Shown here one piece after another: positions 8,709 to 18,464 of a stretch of DNA of 64,000 bases. Position 1 is the first letter of the stretch; each line of letters opens with the position of its first letter. The notes under the pieces were generated by a model, which had not been told where the DNA came from, searched no databases, and saw only the letters and a list, made by a program, of their open reading frames with translations. The stretch covers positions 76,581 to 140,580 of the forward strand of contig CAWFMB010000018.1 of assembly GCA_963816685.1 (NCBI GenBank). The letters run 5' to 3'. The translations under genes were made by a program, and so were the position numbers. Source of the stretch: CAVYUC01 sp963816685. Lineage in GTDB: Bacteria; Bacteroidota; Bacteroidia; Bacteroidales; Prolixibacteraceae.

Positions 8709-10208
8709 TTATTCATGAGTATCGTACCAGTGTTTGCTTCGTTCAACAGCCTTTTTCCAATTGGCAATAACCTTTTGAAACTGGCCTGTATCTGCTGCGG
8801 GGTCGAAGGTTTTATCGATTTGCCATTGTTGTTTTATTTCATCGATATTTTGCCAGAATCCTGTTGCAAGTCCGGCAAGATAAGCTGCGCCCAACGCTGT
8901 TGTTTCGGTAACTTTTGGCCGTACTACTTTTTTACCGATTGCATCTGCCTGAATTTGCATCAGCAGGTTATTGACCACTGCCCCACCATCAACGCGCAGC
9001 TCTTCCACTTCAATTCCTGAATCACGAACCATCGTTTCGATAACTTCCATTGAGCGAAATGCGATGGCTTCAAGCGCTGCACGTGCAATATGAGCTTTTG
9101 ATGCTCCCCTGCTCAATCCCATAATCGACGCAGTTGCATACTGATCCCAATGTGGCGCCCCCAACCCCACAAAACCCTGCACAAATGAAACGCCGCCACT
9201 GTCACCGACCTGATTTGCCAGCTCCTCAATTTCGGCAGAACTCTTAATGATTTGCAACTGATCGCGCAGCCACTGCACCACTGCGCCGGCAATAAAAATA
9301 CTTCCTTCGATGGCATAAGTCACTTTTCCATCGATTTGCCAGGCAATGGTTGAAAGCAGTTTGTGTTTTGAAATGATAGGCTTTTCACCTGTATTCATTA
9401 CCACAAAACAACCGGTTCCGTATGTATTTTTTACCATTCCCTTTTCAATGCACATTTGGCCAAACAAAGCTGCCTGCTGGTCGCCGGCAATTCCGGCAAC
9501 CGGAATCTTTTCACCAAAAAATTCCGGGTCGGTTTCGCAATAAACTTCACTTGAGGATTTTACCTCCGGCAACATTGAAAGGGGAATATCAAGAATCTCA
9601 AGTAATTCTTCGTCCCATTTTAAGGTTTGAATGTTAAATACAAGTGTCCGGCTTGCATTGGTAACATCAGTGATATGGGTTTTGCCATTTGTGAGTTTCC
9701 AGATGAGCCAGGTATCCACCGTTCCAAATGCAAGTTTCCCGGCTTCTGCCAGTTCGCGGGCACCTTTAACATTGTCGAGTATCCACTTGATTTTTGTTCC
9801 CGAAAAATAGGCATCGATAACCAGCCCTGTTTTTTCTGAAAACTTCTTTTCAAGATTACGTTTAATCAATTCGTCACAAATTCCGGAAGTACGGCGGTCC
9901 TGCCAAACAATGGCATTGTACACCTGTTCCCCGGTCTCCCTGTTCCAGACAATAGTGGTTTCACGCTGGTTGGTGATCCCGATTCCTGAAATTTCTCCTG
10001 CAGAAATACCTTGTTTTTTCATCACTTCCCGGGCCACCTTCAACTGAGTTTCCCAAATATCGGCCGGACGATGTTCCACCCAGCCAGCCTGCGGATAAAT
10101 CTGTTCAAACTCTTCCTGCGCAACATTCACAATTTCACCGGAATGGTTAAATAAAATAGCCCGATTACTTGTAGTACCTGAATCGAGCGACAGCATATAT
10201 TTTTTCAT
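8709..10208 (-). CDS. glpK: glycerol kinase
   Basis: Phosphorylates glycerol to sn-glycerol-3-phosphate with ATP in the cytoplasm. It is a full-length FGGY kinase (499 aa). The phosphate-binding DSGTTSNRA segment starts near residue 8, and the second FGGY domain carries IAGDQQAALFGQ and VDGGAVVNN. It is the first gene of the glpK-glpD-glpF operon. The 180-base intergenic region with the divergent AraC-type gene must hold the operon promoter, though no clean TAnnTTTG is obvious there. Confidence 0.97.
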   Translation of the reverse strand: MKKYMLSLDSGTTSNRAILFNHSGEIVNVAQEEFEQIYPQAGWVEHRPADIWETQLKVAREVMKKQGISAGEISGIGITNQRETTIVWNRETGEQVYNAIVWQDRRTSGICDELIKRNLEKKFSEKTGLVIDAYFSGTKIKWILDNVKGARELAEAGKLAFGTVDTWLIWKLTNGKTHITDVTNASRTLVFNIQTLKWDEELLEILDIPLSMLPEVKSSSEVYCETDPEFFGEKIPVAGIAGDQQAALFGQMCIEKGMVKNTYGTGCFVVMNTGEKPIISKHKLLSTIAWQIDGKVTYAIEGSIFIAGAVVQWLRDQLQIIKSSAEIEELANQVGDSGGVSFVQGFVGLGAPHWDQYATASIMGLSRGASKAHIARAALEAIAFRSMEVIETMVRDSGIEVEELRVDGGAVVNNLLMQIQADAIGKKVVRPKVTETTALGAAYLAGLATGFWQNIDEIKQQWQIDKTFDPAADTGQFQKVIANWKKAVERSKHWYDTHE

Positions 10209-10390
10209 AAGTACGATTTTAGTAATTCAGAAGTTTGAAATTTACAATTTTATTTTGTTATGATCAACGAAATCGTACAAGTAATACCCACAACGACGAA
10301 TGAACAAAAGTTTTCATTCTTAGTTGGCTTTCTTTTTTCTGGATAAATTTTTTATTTTTAAAATTCAAAATTAACCTGAATAATAATCCA

Positions 10391-11206
10391 ATGGTTTTCG
10401 AAATTGTTGAACCAAATGAAAATTTAAAACCCTTTGTACATTCCATTCAGTTAACCGACATGAACAATGGCGAACGACTGCAACATCAAAAAATAGTTCC
10501 TTACGGTTTTGGAGGCTTAATTATTAATTTTAAAGGAAAATGTACGCTCACCTCCGGTTTCAGGAATGAAATTGAACTTCCGGACATATTTATTGCTGGC
10601 TTAACCAACCAGCCGGTAATACTCAATGGCGAAGGTGCAATTGGCACAATTGCAATTAATTTTTATCCTACCGGACTGTATCATTTTCTACGTTCCCCGG
10701 CGGTAGAATTATTAAATCTTACAACAGATGCCGGTAATATAATCGGAACAAAATCTGAAAAATTAGTTGAACGGATTGCAAACACTGAAAACAACCGAAA
10801 AAAGTTGGAACATGTCGAACAGTTTTTAACTGCACAATTAAAATCAGTTAAAATCGAAAATAATGTTCCCATTGAAAATGCACAAAAAATTATGTTACAC
10901 AATGCCGGTCAAATTCCAATCAGTGAATTGGCAAATAAAACCGGTACGTCCGTTTCGAGACTTGAACGTCATTTTCAGCGGCAAACCGGTCTAACACCAA
11001 AGGTTTATTCCAACATCTTGCGCTTTAATCATGTTTTTAAGCTTATCAGGGAAACCGATACAATAAAATGGCAGGATATCATCTTCAGGTGCGGTTATTA
11101 CGATCAGGCTCATTTTATTAAGGAATTTACCAAATATGCCGGTGTTACTCCCAGGAAATTTTTTCAGCAACAATATCGTGCCTCCGATTTTTATTCCGGA
11201 AAATAA
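10391..11206 (+). CDS. AraC-family transcriptional regulator
   Basis: A 271-aa regulator. The N-terminal half (about 1-150) looks like the sensing domain of the DUF6597 type found in Bacteroidota AraC proteins. The C-terminal 100 residues carry the double helix-turn-helix, with ISELANKTGTSVSRLERHFQ and the second-HTH hallmark FKEFT-type segment (AHFIKEFTKYAGVTPRKF). It is divergent from glpK, so control of the glycerol operon is a reasonable guess, but no operator is identified to prove it. Confidence 0.85.
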   Translation: MVFEIVEPNENLKPFVHSIQLTDMNNGERLQHQKIVPYGFGGLIINFKGKCTLTSGFRNEIELPDIFIAGLTNQPVILNGEGAIGTIAINFYPTGLYHFLRSPAVELLNLTTDAGNIIGTKSEKLVERIANTENNRKKLEHVEQFLTAQLKSVKIENNVPIENAQKIMLHNAGQIPISELANKTGTSVSRLERHFQRQTGLTPKVYSNILRFNHVFKLIRETDTIKWQDIIFRCGYYDQAHFIKEFTKYAGVTPRKFFQQQYRASDFYSGK

Positions 11207-11387
11207 TATTGCCGGATTACTTCATCAGAAGGTTCAGTTGATATTTGTGTAACCGGACACTGATTGGCTGCTTTTTGCACTTTTGCCGATTTTATACAAT
11301 TTATTGCCCACACTGATTCCTATTTTTCGCCCAAAATTTACCTGAAATTAACATCATTTATTCACATAATAATAAGGGAGGTTCTAT

Positions 11388-11984
11388 ATGCAAGAAAAAA
11401 AGGAATTAAACCAAAAAACGGGTAGGTTTAATATGCAGCGAAAAGTGCCGCAGCATTCCGCCCGAAAAATTGTTTACCCAATCGCATTTTTCATACTTGT
11501 AAATTTTGCGTGCGGAATTAACAATGTTCAGGCACAAAAATTTTACGTTCAGCAAAAAAATGGGATTCAAAATGAATTTCTGCTGGAAGGTTTAACCAAA
11601 CTCACTTTTCCATCAGGAAAGGTTGAAATCTCACATACCAATGGCAGCACAGTTTCATTTGACCTGGAAAATCTTCGTCTCATGAGCTTTGTCGACTTTA
11701 CCACAGATGTAATAATTAACAAAACGGCGGAATCGTTTAAAATAGGTGTTTATCCCAATCCGGCAGAAAAAGTCTTAAATGTAAATTATGAAACCGATAA
11801 ATACGGTAAATTCAGTTTTAAGATCATCAACCTCCAGGGGCAAACTTTAGCTTTTAAGGAAATTGCAGGCCTGGCAGGAAAAAATGAAATTGAAATTAAT
11901 TTGGAAAATTTACCCAAAGGAATGTATTTCTTAAAGACACAATTTCAGCAAAAAACAATAACAACTAAATTCTTCAAACAATAA
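11388..11984 (+). CDS. secreted protein with T9SS type A sorting domain
   Basis: A 198-aa protein with a long n-region and a hydrophobic signal core (30-43) ending near VQAQ. A short beta-rich middle is followed by a type IX secretion C-terminal signal beginning at YPNPAEKVL (122-130) and ending LKTQFQQKTITTKFFKQ. That signal sends cargo through the outer membrane. The start at 11388 is backed by an unusual Shine-Dalgarno-like GGGAGG about 8 bases upstream. It is co-directional with the FISUMP gene 11 bases downstream, so the two are probably one transcript. Confidence 0.82.
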   Translation: MQEKKELNQKTGRFNMQRKVPQHSARKIVYPIAFFILVNFACGINNVQAQKFYVQQKNGIQNEFLLEGLTKLTFPSGKVEISHTNGSTVSFDLENLRLMSFVDFTTDVIINKTAESFKIGVYPNPAEKVLNVNYETDKYGKFSFKIINLQGQTLAFKEIAGLAGKNEIEINLENLPKGMYFLKTQFQQKTITTKFFKQ

Positions 11985-11995
11985 AACAGTATATC

Positions 11996-12757
11996 ATGAA
12001 AAAATATTTACTTCTCTTTTCAGCCCTTTTCATCATTACAACCCAAACAAAAGCACAAGATACACTTTACATATACCAATCGGGGATTCTGGTAATGAAA
12101 CGTGCTGTAACAGCAATCGACAGCATTACATTTAAATCTGCTGCCTCCTCTGATATGATTACCGATTTTGATGGAAACGTGTATAGCACAGTTAAAATTG
12201 GCGCCAAAATCTGGATGGCAGGAAATTTAAGGACAAGCCACTACAATGACGGAACACTAATAAATTATGTACCTGACAATAATGAATGGGGGAATCTTAC
12301 TACTGGTGCATATACATGGTATGAAAACGATTCGGCGTCCAACGAAATTCCATACGGAAAAATGTACAACTGGTATGCAGTAGAAACAGAAAAATTATGT
12401 CCGGCAGGATGGCATGTTGCAAATGAAGATGAGTGGCTGTATTTGGGTTCATTTTTGGAAGGCTCAGAAATTGCAGGAGGAAAACTAAAAGCAACCGGTA
12501 CTGCCGAAAATGGAGATGGATTATGGATTGCTCCAAATTCCGGAGCCACAAATTCAACCGGATTTAATGGCTTACCCGGGGGCAGGCGTTATAGTAATGG
12601 TGCATTTGAACAGATGGGTATTAAAGGCGTTTGGTGGAGTTCGACCGATACTCCCGGATATTCATTTTCGTGGGGTTTGGAAAATATAAATGAACGGTTA
12701 AATGGTGCCAGCTATGATGTTAAAAATGGTCTGTCGGTTCGTTGTGTTAAGGATTAA
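11996..12757 (+). CDS. FISUMP-domain secreted protein
   Basis: A 253-aa protein with a signal peptide ending KAQ near residue 21. It then carries the Fibrobacter succinogenes major paralogous domain (TIGR02145). Hallmarks are DFDGNVYSTVKIGAKIWMAGNL near 57, YGKMYNWYAV, LCPAGWHVANEDEW, STGFNGLPGGRR, WWSST and the ending LSVRCVKD. These domains are C-type-lectin-like and extracellular; the ligand is unknown. It follows the T9SS cargo gene and ends at a terminator. Confidence 0.88.
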   Translation: MKKYLLLFSALFIITTQTKAQDTLYIYQSGILVMKRAVTAIDSITFKSAASSDMITDFDGNVYSTVKIGAKIWMAGNLRTSHYNDGTLINYVPDNNEWGNLTTGAYTWYENDSASNEIPYGKMYNWYAVETEKLCPAGWHVANEDEWLYLGSFLEGSEIAGGKLKATGTAENGDGLWIAPNSGATNSTGFNGLPGGRRYSNGAFEQMGIKGVWWSSTDTPGYSFSWGLENINERLNGASYDVKNGLSVRCVKD

Positions 12758-12779
12758 AATTTAATAATACACTCCGAAG

Positions 12780-12812
12780 AAAGGTTTCCATCTTAAAAAT
12801 GTGAAACCTTTT
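12780..12812. terminator. bidirectional terminator between convergent genes
   Basis: AAAGGTTTC (12780-12788) pairs with GAAACCTTT (12803-12811). It lies between the convergent FISUMP and CDP-alcohol phosphatidyltransferase genes and can serve both. Confidence 0.7.
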
Positions 12813-12824
12813 ATTTTTTGAAAA

Positions 12825-13394
12825 TCATTCCTTTAACACCCAATACAAACCTTTTACGTTCGAGCGCCTTTCTTTTAAAATAAAGGTGATAACAATGGTT
12901 TCAACTACGGCTAAAATGCCAAAACCGATGGAGAAATAATAAAATAGGGAAAAGAACCCAATAAAAAACCACAGAAAAAAAAGCAACCCCTGTAGGTATC
13001 CCGTTATTTTAAAGGAATATAAATGCATGCTGGGAAAATTCCTGAATCGAATAAAATGTGTAATGTGTGCGGTAATGTATAAGAACAAAAACAGATACAA
13101 TATCCAGCCGTGATGAATTAAATCGGCGCTTTTGAATTTGAAAACTCCACCAAAAGCAAGGAAATACGTTCCATAATCACCCAAAGAATCGAGCCGTGCA
13201 CCAATTTTAGTAACCAGATGAAAGGTACGGGCAATGAACCCATCCAAAAAATCGGTAAACAGATTAATGCATAAAAAGATGGAAAACTGGTATTCTCTCC
13301 CTGCAAACAAGAGATAAAGGATGAACGGAAAAATGAGGATTCGGTAAAAACTTAATGCATTGGGAAGATTGAATACTTTTTCCTTTTCCATCAT
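12825..13394 (-). CDS. CDP-alcohol phosphatidyltransferase family protein
   Basis: A 189-aa integral membrane enzyme of phospholipid head-group synthesis. The family signature DxxDGxxARx8GxxxDxxxD is perfect, from Asp48 through Asp51, Asp70 and Asp74. Several hydrophobic helices surround it. The acceptor (glycerol-3-phosphate, serine or inositol type) cannot be decided from the motif. PgsA-like activity is possible, but length and loops do not settle it. Single gene with a bidirectional terminator at its 3' end. Confidence 0.85.
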   Translation of the reverse strand: MMEKEKVFNLPNALSFYRILIFPFILYLLFAGREYQFSIFLCINLFTDFLDGFIARTFHLVTKIGARLDSLGDYGTYFLAFGGVFKFKSADLIHHGWILYLFLFLYITAHITHFIRFRNFPSMHLYSFKITGYLQGLLFFLWFFIGFFSLFYYFSIGFGILAVVETIVITFILKERRSNVKGLYWVLKE

Positions 13395-13559
13395 TTAGAT
13401 TTAGGTGCGTTGTAAATTACAATTAATCTTCAATAAATAAGGCTTCATCCTCTGTAAAATTTATGAATAGTTCAGGTTAAGAAGTAACCAAAAAAAGTAA
13501 ATATTTTACCGGAATGGCGAAGTATAATTCTTTGCTTGTTATTTTTACGAAAAAAACCA

Positions 13560-14792
13560 ATGGCTAATAAATTCTCACTCGATAAAAACAAAATCCGTGT
13601 TTTACTGCTTGAGGGAATCCATGAATCTGCAGTCCATGCATTCCAGGCAGCGGGTTATACGAATGTTGAATATTTAAAAACAGCACTCGACGGAAATGAA
13701 CTGGAACAACAGCTTAGAAACACGCATATTCTGGGCATCCGGTCACGTACACAGCTAACGAAAGATGTTTTAAGGAAAGCAAAAAAACTCTTTGCCATTG
13801 GTTGTTACAGCATTGGAACCAACCAGGTAGATTTGGATTCGGCTAAATTTAACGGAATTCCTGTTTTCAATGCGCCGTTTTCAAATACACGCTCGGTTGC
13901 TGAACTTATTATTGCAGAATTGATAATGCTGATGCGGGAAGTACCGGCAAAAAATGCTGCAGCCCACCGCGGTGAGTGGCTGAAAATTTCCCGGAATTCT
14001 TATGAAGTGCGGGGAAAAAACCTCGGAATTGTTGGTTATGGCCACATTGGTTCGCAGGTTTCAATACTGGCTGAATCGCTTGGAATGAATGTTTACTATT
14101 ATGATATTGAGAAAAAACTGAACCTCGGAAAAGCTATGATATGTAATTCGCTTGAAGAATTGCTCCGGATTTCGGATGTGGTTACGCTTCATGTTCCTGA
14201 GACTGAATTAACATTGAAAATGATTTCATCGGAACAACTGATGCTGATGAAAAAAGGTGCATTGCTGATTAACGCATCACGCGGGTCAGTGGTTGATTAT
14301 GAAGCGGTGGCCACTGCTTTAAGGGAAGGCAAACTTTCGGGAGCTGCTGCTGATGTTTTTCCCAGTGAACCGGCTTCAAACGATGAAAAGTTTCGCTCCG
14401 TTTTACAGGAATTTGATAATGTCATCCTGACTCCGCACATTGGAGGAAACACTTCGGAAGCGCAGGCAAACATCGGACTTGAAGTAACCGAAAAACTTAT
14501 CCGCTACAGCGATAACGGCTCAACCATTGGCGCGGTGAATTTCCCGCAGATTGCATTGCAGCAAAACATCAACAAACAACGATTCCTGCACATTCATAAA
14601 AACATGCCCGGTTTGCTGCGAAACATCAATCTCGTTTTTACAGAAAAGGATATAAACATTGCTTCCCAGTTTTTGCAAACCGATGCAGATATTGGCTATG
14701 TTATTTTTGACACGGAAAGCCAGTGTGGCGAACCTATTTTAAAAGAACTAAAAAAGATTCCGCACACCATCCGCGCGAGAATGTTGTATTGA
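13560..14792 (+). CDS. serA: D-3-phosphoglycerate dehydrogenase
   Basis: First enzyme of serine biosynthesis, oxidising 3-phosphoglycerate with NAD. The ATG at 13560 gives 410 aa, the length of E. coli SerA. The longer frame from 13536 would overlap a -7-like TATTTTTA at 13540-13547. Visible parts are the NAD fold (GIVGYGHIGSQV, about 159-170), the catalytic region INASRGSVVDYEA and the His signature ILTPHIGGNTSEAQ. A C-terminal ACT domain (about 335-410) is the usual serine-feedback site. Monocistronic. Confidence 0.93.
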   Translation: MANKFSLDKNKIRVLLLEGIHESAVHAFQAAGYTNVEYLKTALDGNELEQQLRNTHILGIRSRTQLTKDVLRKAKKLFAIGCYSIGTNQVDLDSAKFNGIPVFNAPFSNTRSVAELIIAELIMLMREVPAKNAAAHRGEWLKISRNSYEVRGKNLGIVGYGHIGSQVSILAESLGMNVYYYDIEKKLNLGKAMICNSLEELLRISDVVTLHVPETELTLKMISSEQLMLMKKGALLINASRGSVVDYEAVATALREGKLSGAAADVFPSEPASNDEKFRSVLQEFDNVILTPHIGGNTSEAQANIGLEVTEKLIRYSDNGSTIGAVNFPQIALQQNINKQRFLHIHKNMPGLLRNINLVFTEKDINIASQFLQTDADIGYVIFDTESQCGEPILKELKKIPHTIRARMLY

Positions 14793-14809
14793 ATTTCGGG
14801 AGCTGGACT

Positions 14810-14871
14810 TTCCAAAGTCCGGCATGTCTTCGACTTGGAAAGTCGAAGTCCAGGAAAGTCGAAGTCCAGGG
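14810..14871. repeat. cluster of short palindromes and a 16-bp tandem duplication
   Basis: Between serA and pgi, GGACTTTCCAAAGTCC is an imperfect palindrome, CTTCGACTTGGAAAGTCGAAG a hairpin, and GGAAAGTCGAAGTCCA occurs twice in a row. All are built from the same GGACTT/AAGTCC words. It is non-coding and the role is unknown. Confidence 0.65.
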
Positions 14872-14873
14872 AA

Positions 14874-14893
14874 AAAGGGCGGTTTAAAACCGC
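14874..14893 (-). terminator. terminator of pgi
   Basis: On the minus strand GCGGTTT and AAACCGC form a 7-bp stem with a one-base centre, followed by CC and a T-run. It starts 9 bases after the pgi stop codon. Confidence 0.65.
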
Positions 14894-14901
14894 ACTCTTC
14901 T

Positions 14902-16548
14902 TTATCTCATCTTTTTGTATGCATTTATCAACCCATTCGTCGAGCCATCATGGCCGATTACAAGTTCGTTTGATGTCAATTCGGGAAGAATTTTGCCTGC
15001 AAGTTGTTTCCCCAGTTCCACGCCCCACTGGTCGAAACTGTAAATATTCCAGATAACACCCTGTACAAAAATTTTGTGTTCGTACATTGCAATCAAAGAA
15101 CCCAGTGTTTTTGGTGTCATCTCTTTTACCAGAATCGAGTTTGTTGGTCTGTTACCCTTGAATACTTTAAACGGCAATAGTTTAGCAATATCTCCGTCTG
15201 ATTTGCCCGCTTCCTTCAGCTCTTTTATTACCTGTTCTTCAGTTTTGCCCACCATCATTGCTTCTGTTTGAGCAAAAAAGTTGGCAAGCAGTTTTGGATG
15301 ATGATCGCCAACAGGATTATGGCTGATGGCCGGTGCAATAAAGTCACAGGGAATTAGTTTCGTTCCCTGGTGGATAAGCTGGTAAAAAGCATGTTGTCCG
15401 TTTGTTCCCGGTTCACCCCAGATAATGGGGCCGGTTTGATAATCTACCTCATGTCCTTCGCGGTCAACATATTTTCCGTTGCTTTCCATGTTTCCCTGCT
15501 GGAAATAAGCCGAAAACCGGTGCATGTATTGATCATACGGCAATATGGCTTCAGTTTCGGCTCCGTAAAAGTTGTTGTACCAAATACCAATGAGCGCCAG
15601 AATCACAGGGATATTTTCATCAAATTCCATTTTATGGAAGTGGTTGTCCATTGCATGTGCACCTTCCAAAAGTTCAACATAATTATCAAAACCTATTCCG
15701 AGGACGATGGAAAGTCCGATAGCCGACCACAGCGAATAACGGCCGCCTACCCAATCCCAGAAGCGAAACATATTCTTTGTGTCGATGCCGAATTTGGCTA
15801 CCTCTTTTTTATTTGTGGAAACCGCTACAAAATGGTTTTTCACCCTGCTTTCATCCCTGGCATTATTAAGGAACCAGTCACGTGCTGTATTTGCATTTGT
15901 CATTGTTTCCTGCGTAGTAAATGTTTTCGATGCCACAATAAAAAGTGTGGTTTCCGGATTTACTCTCTTCAATGTTTCAGCCATATGCGTTCCGTCAACA
16001 TTGGACACAAAATGCAGGGTGAGGTGATTTTTGTATGGTTTCAATGCTTCGGTAACCATCAGCGGTCCCAAATCGGATCCGCCAATTCCAATGTTTACAA
16101 TATCGGTAATTGGTTTCCCTGTAAAACCCTTCCAACTTCCTGAGATAACTTCTTCTGAAAACTTTTTCATCTGATTCAACACCTCATTTACCTCAGGCAT
16201 CACATCTTTTCCATCCACTTTTATGGGTGTATTGCTGCGGTTGCGAAGCGCTACATGCAGCACTGCGCGATTCTCAGTTGCATTTATTTTATCTCCCGAA
16301 AACATGCTTTCGATGGCATCTTTCAACCCGCACTCAATTGCAAGTTCGGTAAGCAGGCCACGGATTTTATTGTCCACACGGTTTTTTGAGAAATCCACAA
16401 GAATATCTTCAAACGTAAGTGAATTGTTTTGAAAACGGTCACTGTCATTTTCAAAAAGCTCTTTGATATGCGTGTTTTTAAACGAGTTGTAATATTCCTC
16501 CAGTTTTTTCCATGCGCTGGTGGTTGTCGGATTGATGTGTGGAAACAT
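14902..16548 (-). CDS. pgi: glucose-6-phosphate isomerase
   Basis: Interconverts glucose-6-phosphate and fructose-6-phosphate in glycolysis. At 548 aa it has the length and style of the E. coli-type (long) enzyme. The sugar-phosphate region VNIGIGGSDLGPLMVTEAL, the SIS signature VASKTFTTQETMTNA and the C-terminal QLIHQGTKLIPCDF block with its catalytic His are all present. Single gene with its own terminator; no sign of disruption. Confidence 0.97.
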   Translation of the reverse strand: MFPHINPTTTSAWKKLEEYYNSFKNTHIKELFENDSDRFQNNSLTFEDILVDFSKNRVDNKIRGLLTELAIECGLKDAIESMFSGDKINATENRAVLHVALRNRSNTPIKVDGKDVMPEVNEVLNQMKKFSEEVISGSWKGFTGKPITDIVNIGIGGSDLGPLMVTEALKPYKNHLTLHFVSNVDGTHMAETLKRVNPETTLFIVASKTFTTQETMTNANTARDWFLNNARDESRVKNHFVAVSTNKKEVAKFGIDTKNMFRFWDWVGGRYSLWSAIGLSIVLGIGFDNYVELLEGAHAMDNHFHKMEFDENIPVILALIGIWYNNFYGAETEAILPYDQYMHRFSAYFQQGNMESNGKYVDREGHEVDYQTGPIIWGEPGTNGQHAFYQLIHQGTKLIPCDFIAPAISHNPVGDHHPKLLANFFAQTEAMMVGKTEEQVIKELKEAGKSDGDIAKLLPFKVFKGNRPTNSILVKEMTPKTLGSLIAMYEHKIFVQGVIWNIYSFDQWGVELGKQLAGKILPELTSNELVIGHDGSTNGLINAYKKMR

Positions 16549-16746
16549 ATCTACTGTTTTATAGTGTTTAACTTTTAGTTCCTTTAATTTTGAAAAATCG
16601 AAATACGAAGTTACAATAAAAATTACGGATTGCCGGAATTGATGGTTTAGCGGCCGAAAGTTTTAAATTTATTTTAATTGAAGTCAGAAATAAAAATCAA
16701 ATCGTTCTTAAAACAACAACACAATTATCATTTCATTAAATTCCTT

Positions 16747-17301
16747 TTAAAGTTTTTTACCCTGTGTGACAAAAGATATTCCCTGATTTCCGGTGGTCCA
16801 TACCATTACTGCTTCAAACAGAGGTTCATGTTTGTCTTTGCGGATTGCCCAGTCAAAAATGAAATTGGCTCCGCTTCCACCCGAATTATCAAGTCGTGGT
16901 ATCACAATTTCGATTGTTTCCAGCGGGACTACAAAAACAGGATGATCTACATACGATCGTATTGATTCTCCCTTTGTATTATAGTAATCGGCTGATAAGA
17001 TAAAAAGAGTATCTGTCATGCTTGTATTCCGGATACTGACAGTTGCGGTAAGAAGATGTTTTGTTTCGTCAGTATGATCATAAATATCGGAATAAACAGA
17101 CAAATAGGAACTGCCGGAATCGTAGTTCCGGTTGACCTTAAAATCAATCGTTCTGTCCTGCCAGTTAACCGGTTTAAATTCCTCCGGTTTCTGATCATTC
17201 CCGCATGCAATCAGAATTAATACAACAATGAGCAGGAAAATGGAGGTCATTTTTTGCAGCTCCTTTTTCCATTGTGGTTTTATAAAGTAAAATTTGTACA
17301 T
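16747..17301 (-). CDS. DUF3124-family lipoprotein
   Basis: A 184-aa envelope lipoprotein with the lipobox LILIAC. The start is either 17301 (long basic n-region) or the ATG at 17250 just before the hydrophobic core. The mature part matches DUF3124 as I know it: SVYSDIYD near the front, LTATVSIRNTS, PLETIEIVIPRLD, the glycine-rich GGSGANFIFDW, and QGISFVTQG at the end. No biochemical role is established for the family. Monocistronic between pgi and the divergent EamA transporter. Confidence 0.82.
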   Translation of the reverse strand: MYKFYFIKPQWKKELQKMTSIFLLIVVLILIACGNDQKPEEFKPVNWQDRTIDFKVNRNYDSGSSYLSVYSDIYDHTDETKHLLTATVSIRNTSMTDTLFILSADYYNTKGESIRSYVDHPVFVVPLETIEIVIPRLDNSGGSGANFIFDWAIRKDKHEPLFEAVMVWTTGNQGISFVTQGKKL

Positions 17302-17451
17302 GACTAATGCATTTTTTTAACTAAGTTAAACATAAAAAAATGAAGACACTTAAAAGAGCTTATTTTAGTTATGATTAAAAGTTATCTGGTTACAGTTGCC
17401 GCAAAGACAAAGAAAAGATTTTTCTTACTTTCGCCTCCAAAATTATTCTGA

Positions 17452-18366
17452 ATGCGGTCTGACAAATTCAAGGGTTACTTTTTTGCACTGATAGCCACAC
17501 TGGCTTTTTCAAATGTTTACATTTTCAGCAAGGCAGCACTGAATGAAGTGCACCTCGCACAGTTTGGTGTGTACTGGTTTTCAATCGGGACACTGCTGAG
17601 CCTGTTGTTTGCCGCAAGAAACAGAAAACTGGCACAACTGAAAGTGCTGACAAAAAAACAAGTCATTGTTTTAATTACACTCGGAATCCTTGAAATTTTA
17701 ACCACTACATCATTTTTTATTTCGATAAATATTATACCCGATCCTTCGGTGACTTCGTTTCTTGGAAACATGTACCCGGTGATGGTGGCGCTGGGTGGGG
17801 TTTTTATTCTCAGCGAAAAGTTCGGACCGGTGGAAACCTTTGGTGCGGTCATCGCGCTGGCTGGGGCTTTTATTATCAGCTACACAGGGGGAACAACTCT
17901 TAAAGAATTATTTATTCCCGGCACCGGCGTGGTTTTTATAAATGCCATTTTTGCAACAGCCGCAACACTTGTTGTAAAAGTACATGTAAAAAAAATGAGC
18001 CCCGAACTGCTCAACCTGAACCGTTCAGTGTGGTTGCTTGTGTTTTCGGTGATTATGTTCTTTTACTACAGACAATCTATTGTTATCCCGCTTTCAGCAT
18101 TAAAAAATATCGCAGTTGGAGCGCTGCTGGGACCGTTTCTGGCTATACTCACCATCTATTATTCGTTGAGTTATATTGATGCAGCCCGGACTTCCATTGT
18201 GCAAAGTCTGAAAGGGATATTTGTGCTGGTTGGCGCTTTCCTTTTTTTCGGAACATTCCCTTTACCGCACCAGTTTGCTGGTGGAATGGTTACTGTTGCA
18301 GGTATTTTAACAATGACCTTTGCCCAGACCCGGAAACGGGTTAAACAAAAAAGTACTGATCTCTAA
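17452..18366 (+). CDS. EamA-family (DMT) transporter
   Basis: A 304-aa inner-membrane protein with ten hydrophobic segments arranged as two EamA repeats (about 9-140 and 158-295). The family contains exporters of amino acids and other metabolites; the substrate here is unknown. A TAnnTTTC box (17426-17432) lies just upstream of the ATG, giving a short leader. A single gene. Confidence 0.87.
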   Translation: MRSDKFKGYFFALIATLAFSNVYIFSKAALNEVHLAQFGVYWFSIGTLLSLLFAARNRKLAQLKVLTKKQVIVLITLGILEILTTTSFFISINIIPDPSVTSFLGNMYPVMVALGGVFILSEKFGPVETFGAVIALAGAFIISYTGGTTLKELFIPGTGVVFINAIFATAATLVVKVHVKKMSPELLNLNRSVWLLVFSVIMFFYYRQSIVIPLSALKNIAVGALLGPFLAILTIYYSLSYIDAARTSIVQSLKGIFVLVGAFLFFGTFPLPHQFAGGMVTVAGILTMTFAQTRKRVKQKSTDL

Positions 18367-18464
18367 AAATCCGGTAAAGAATAAACACACCCCGGACACC
18401 TGACAGGGCAGGATAATTTTTTATTTAACTTCCCGTTGAAATTTCCAACTGAAATTAAATAATA

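Noticed and set aside
10209..10390. AraC operator or glp regulatory site between glpK and the AraC-type gene
   Set aside because: No convincing direct repeats or operator-like palindrome; regulation of glp by this AraC protein stays a guess from position.
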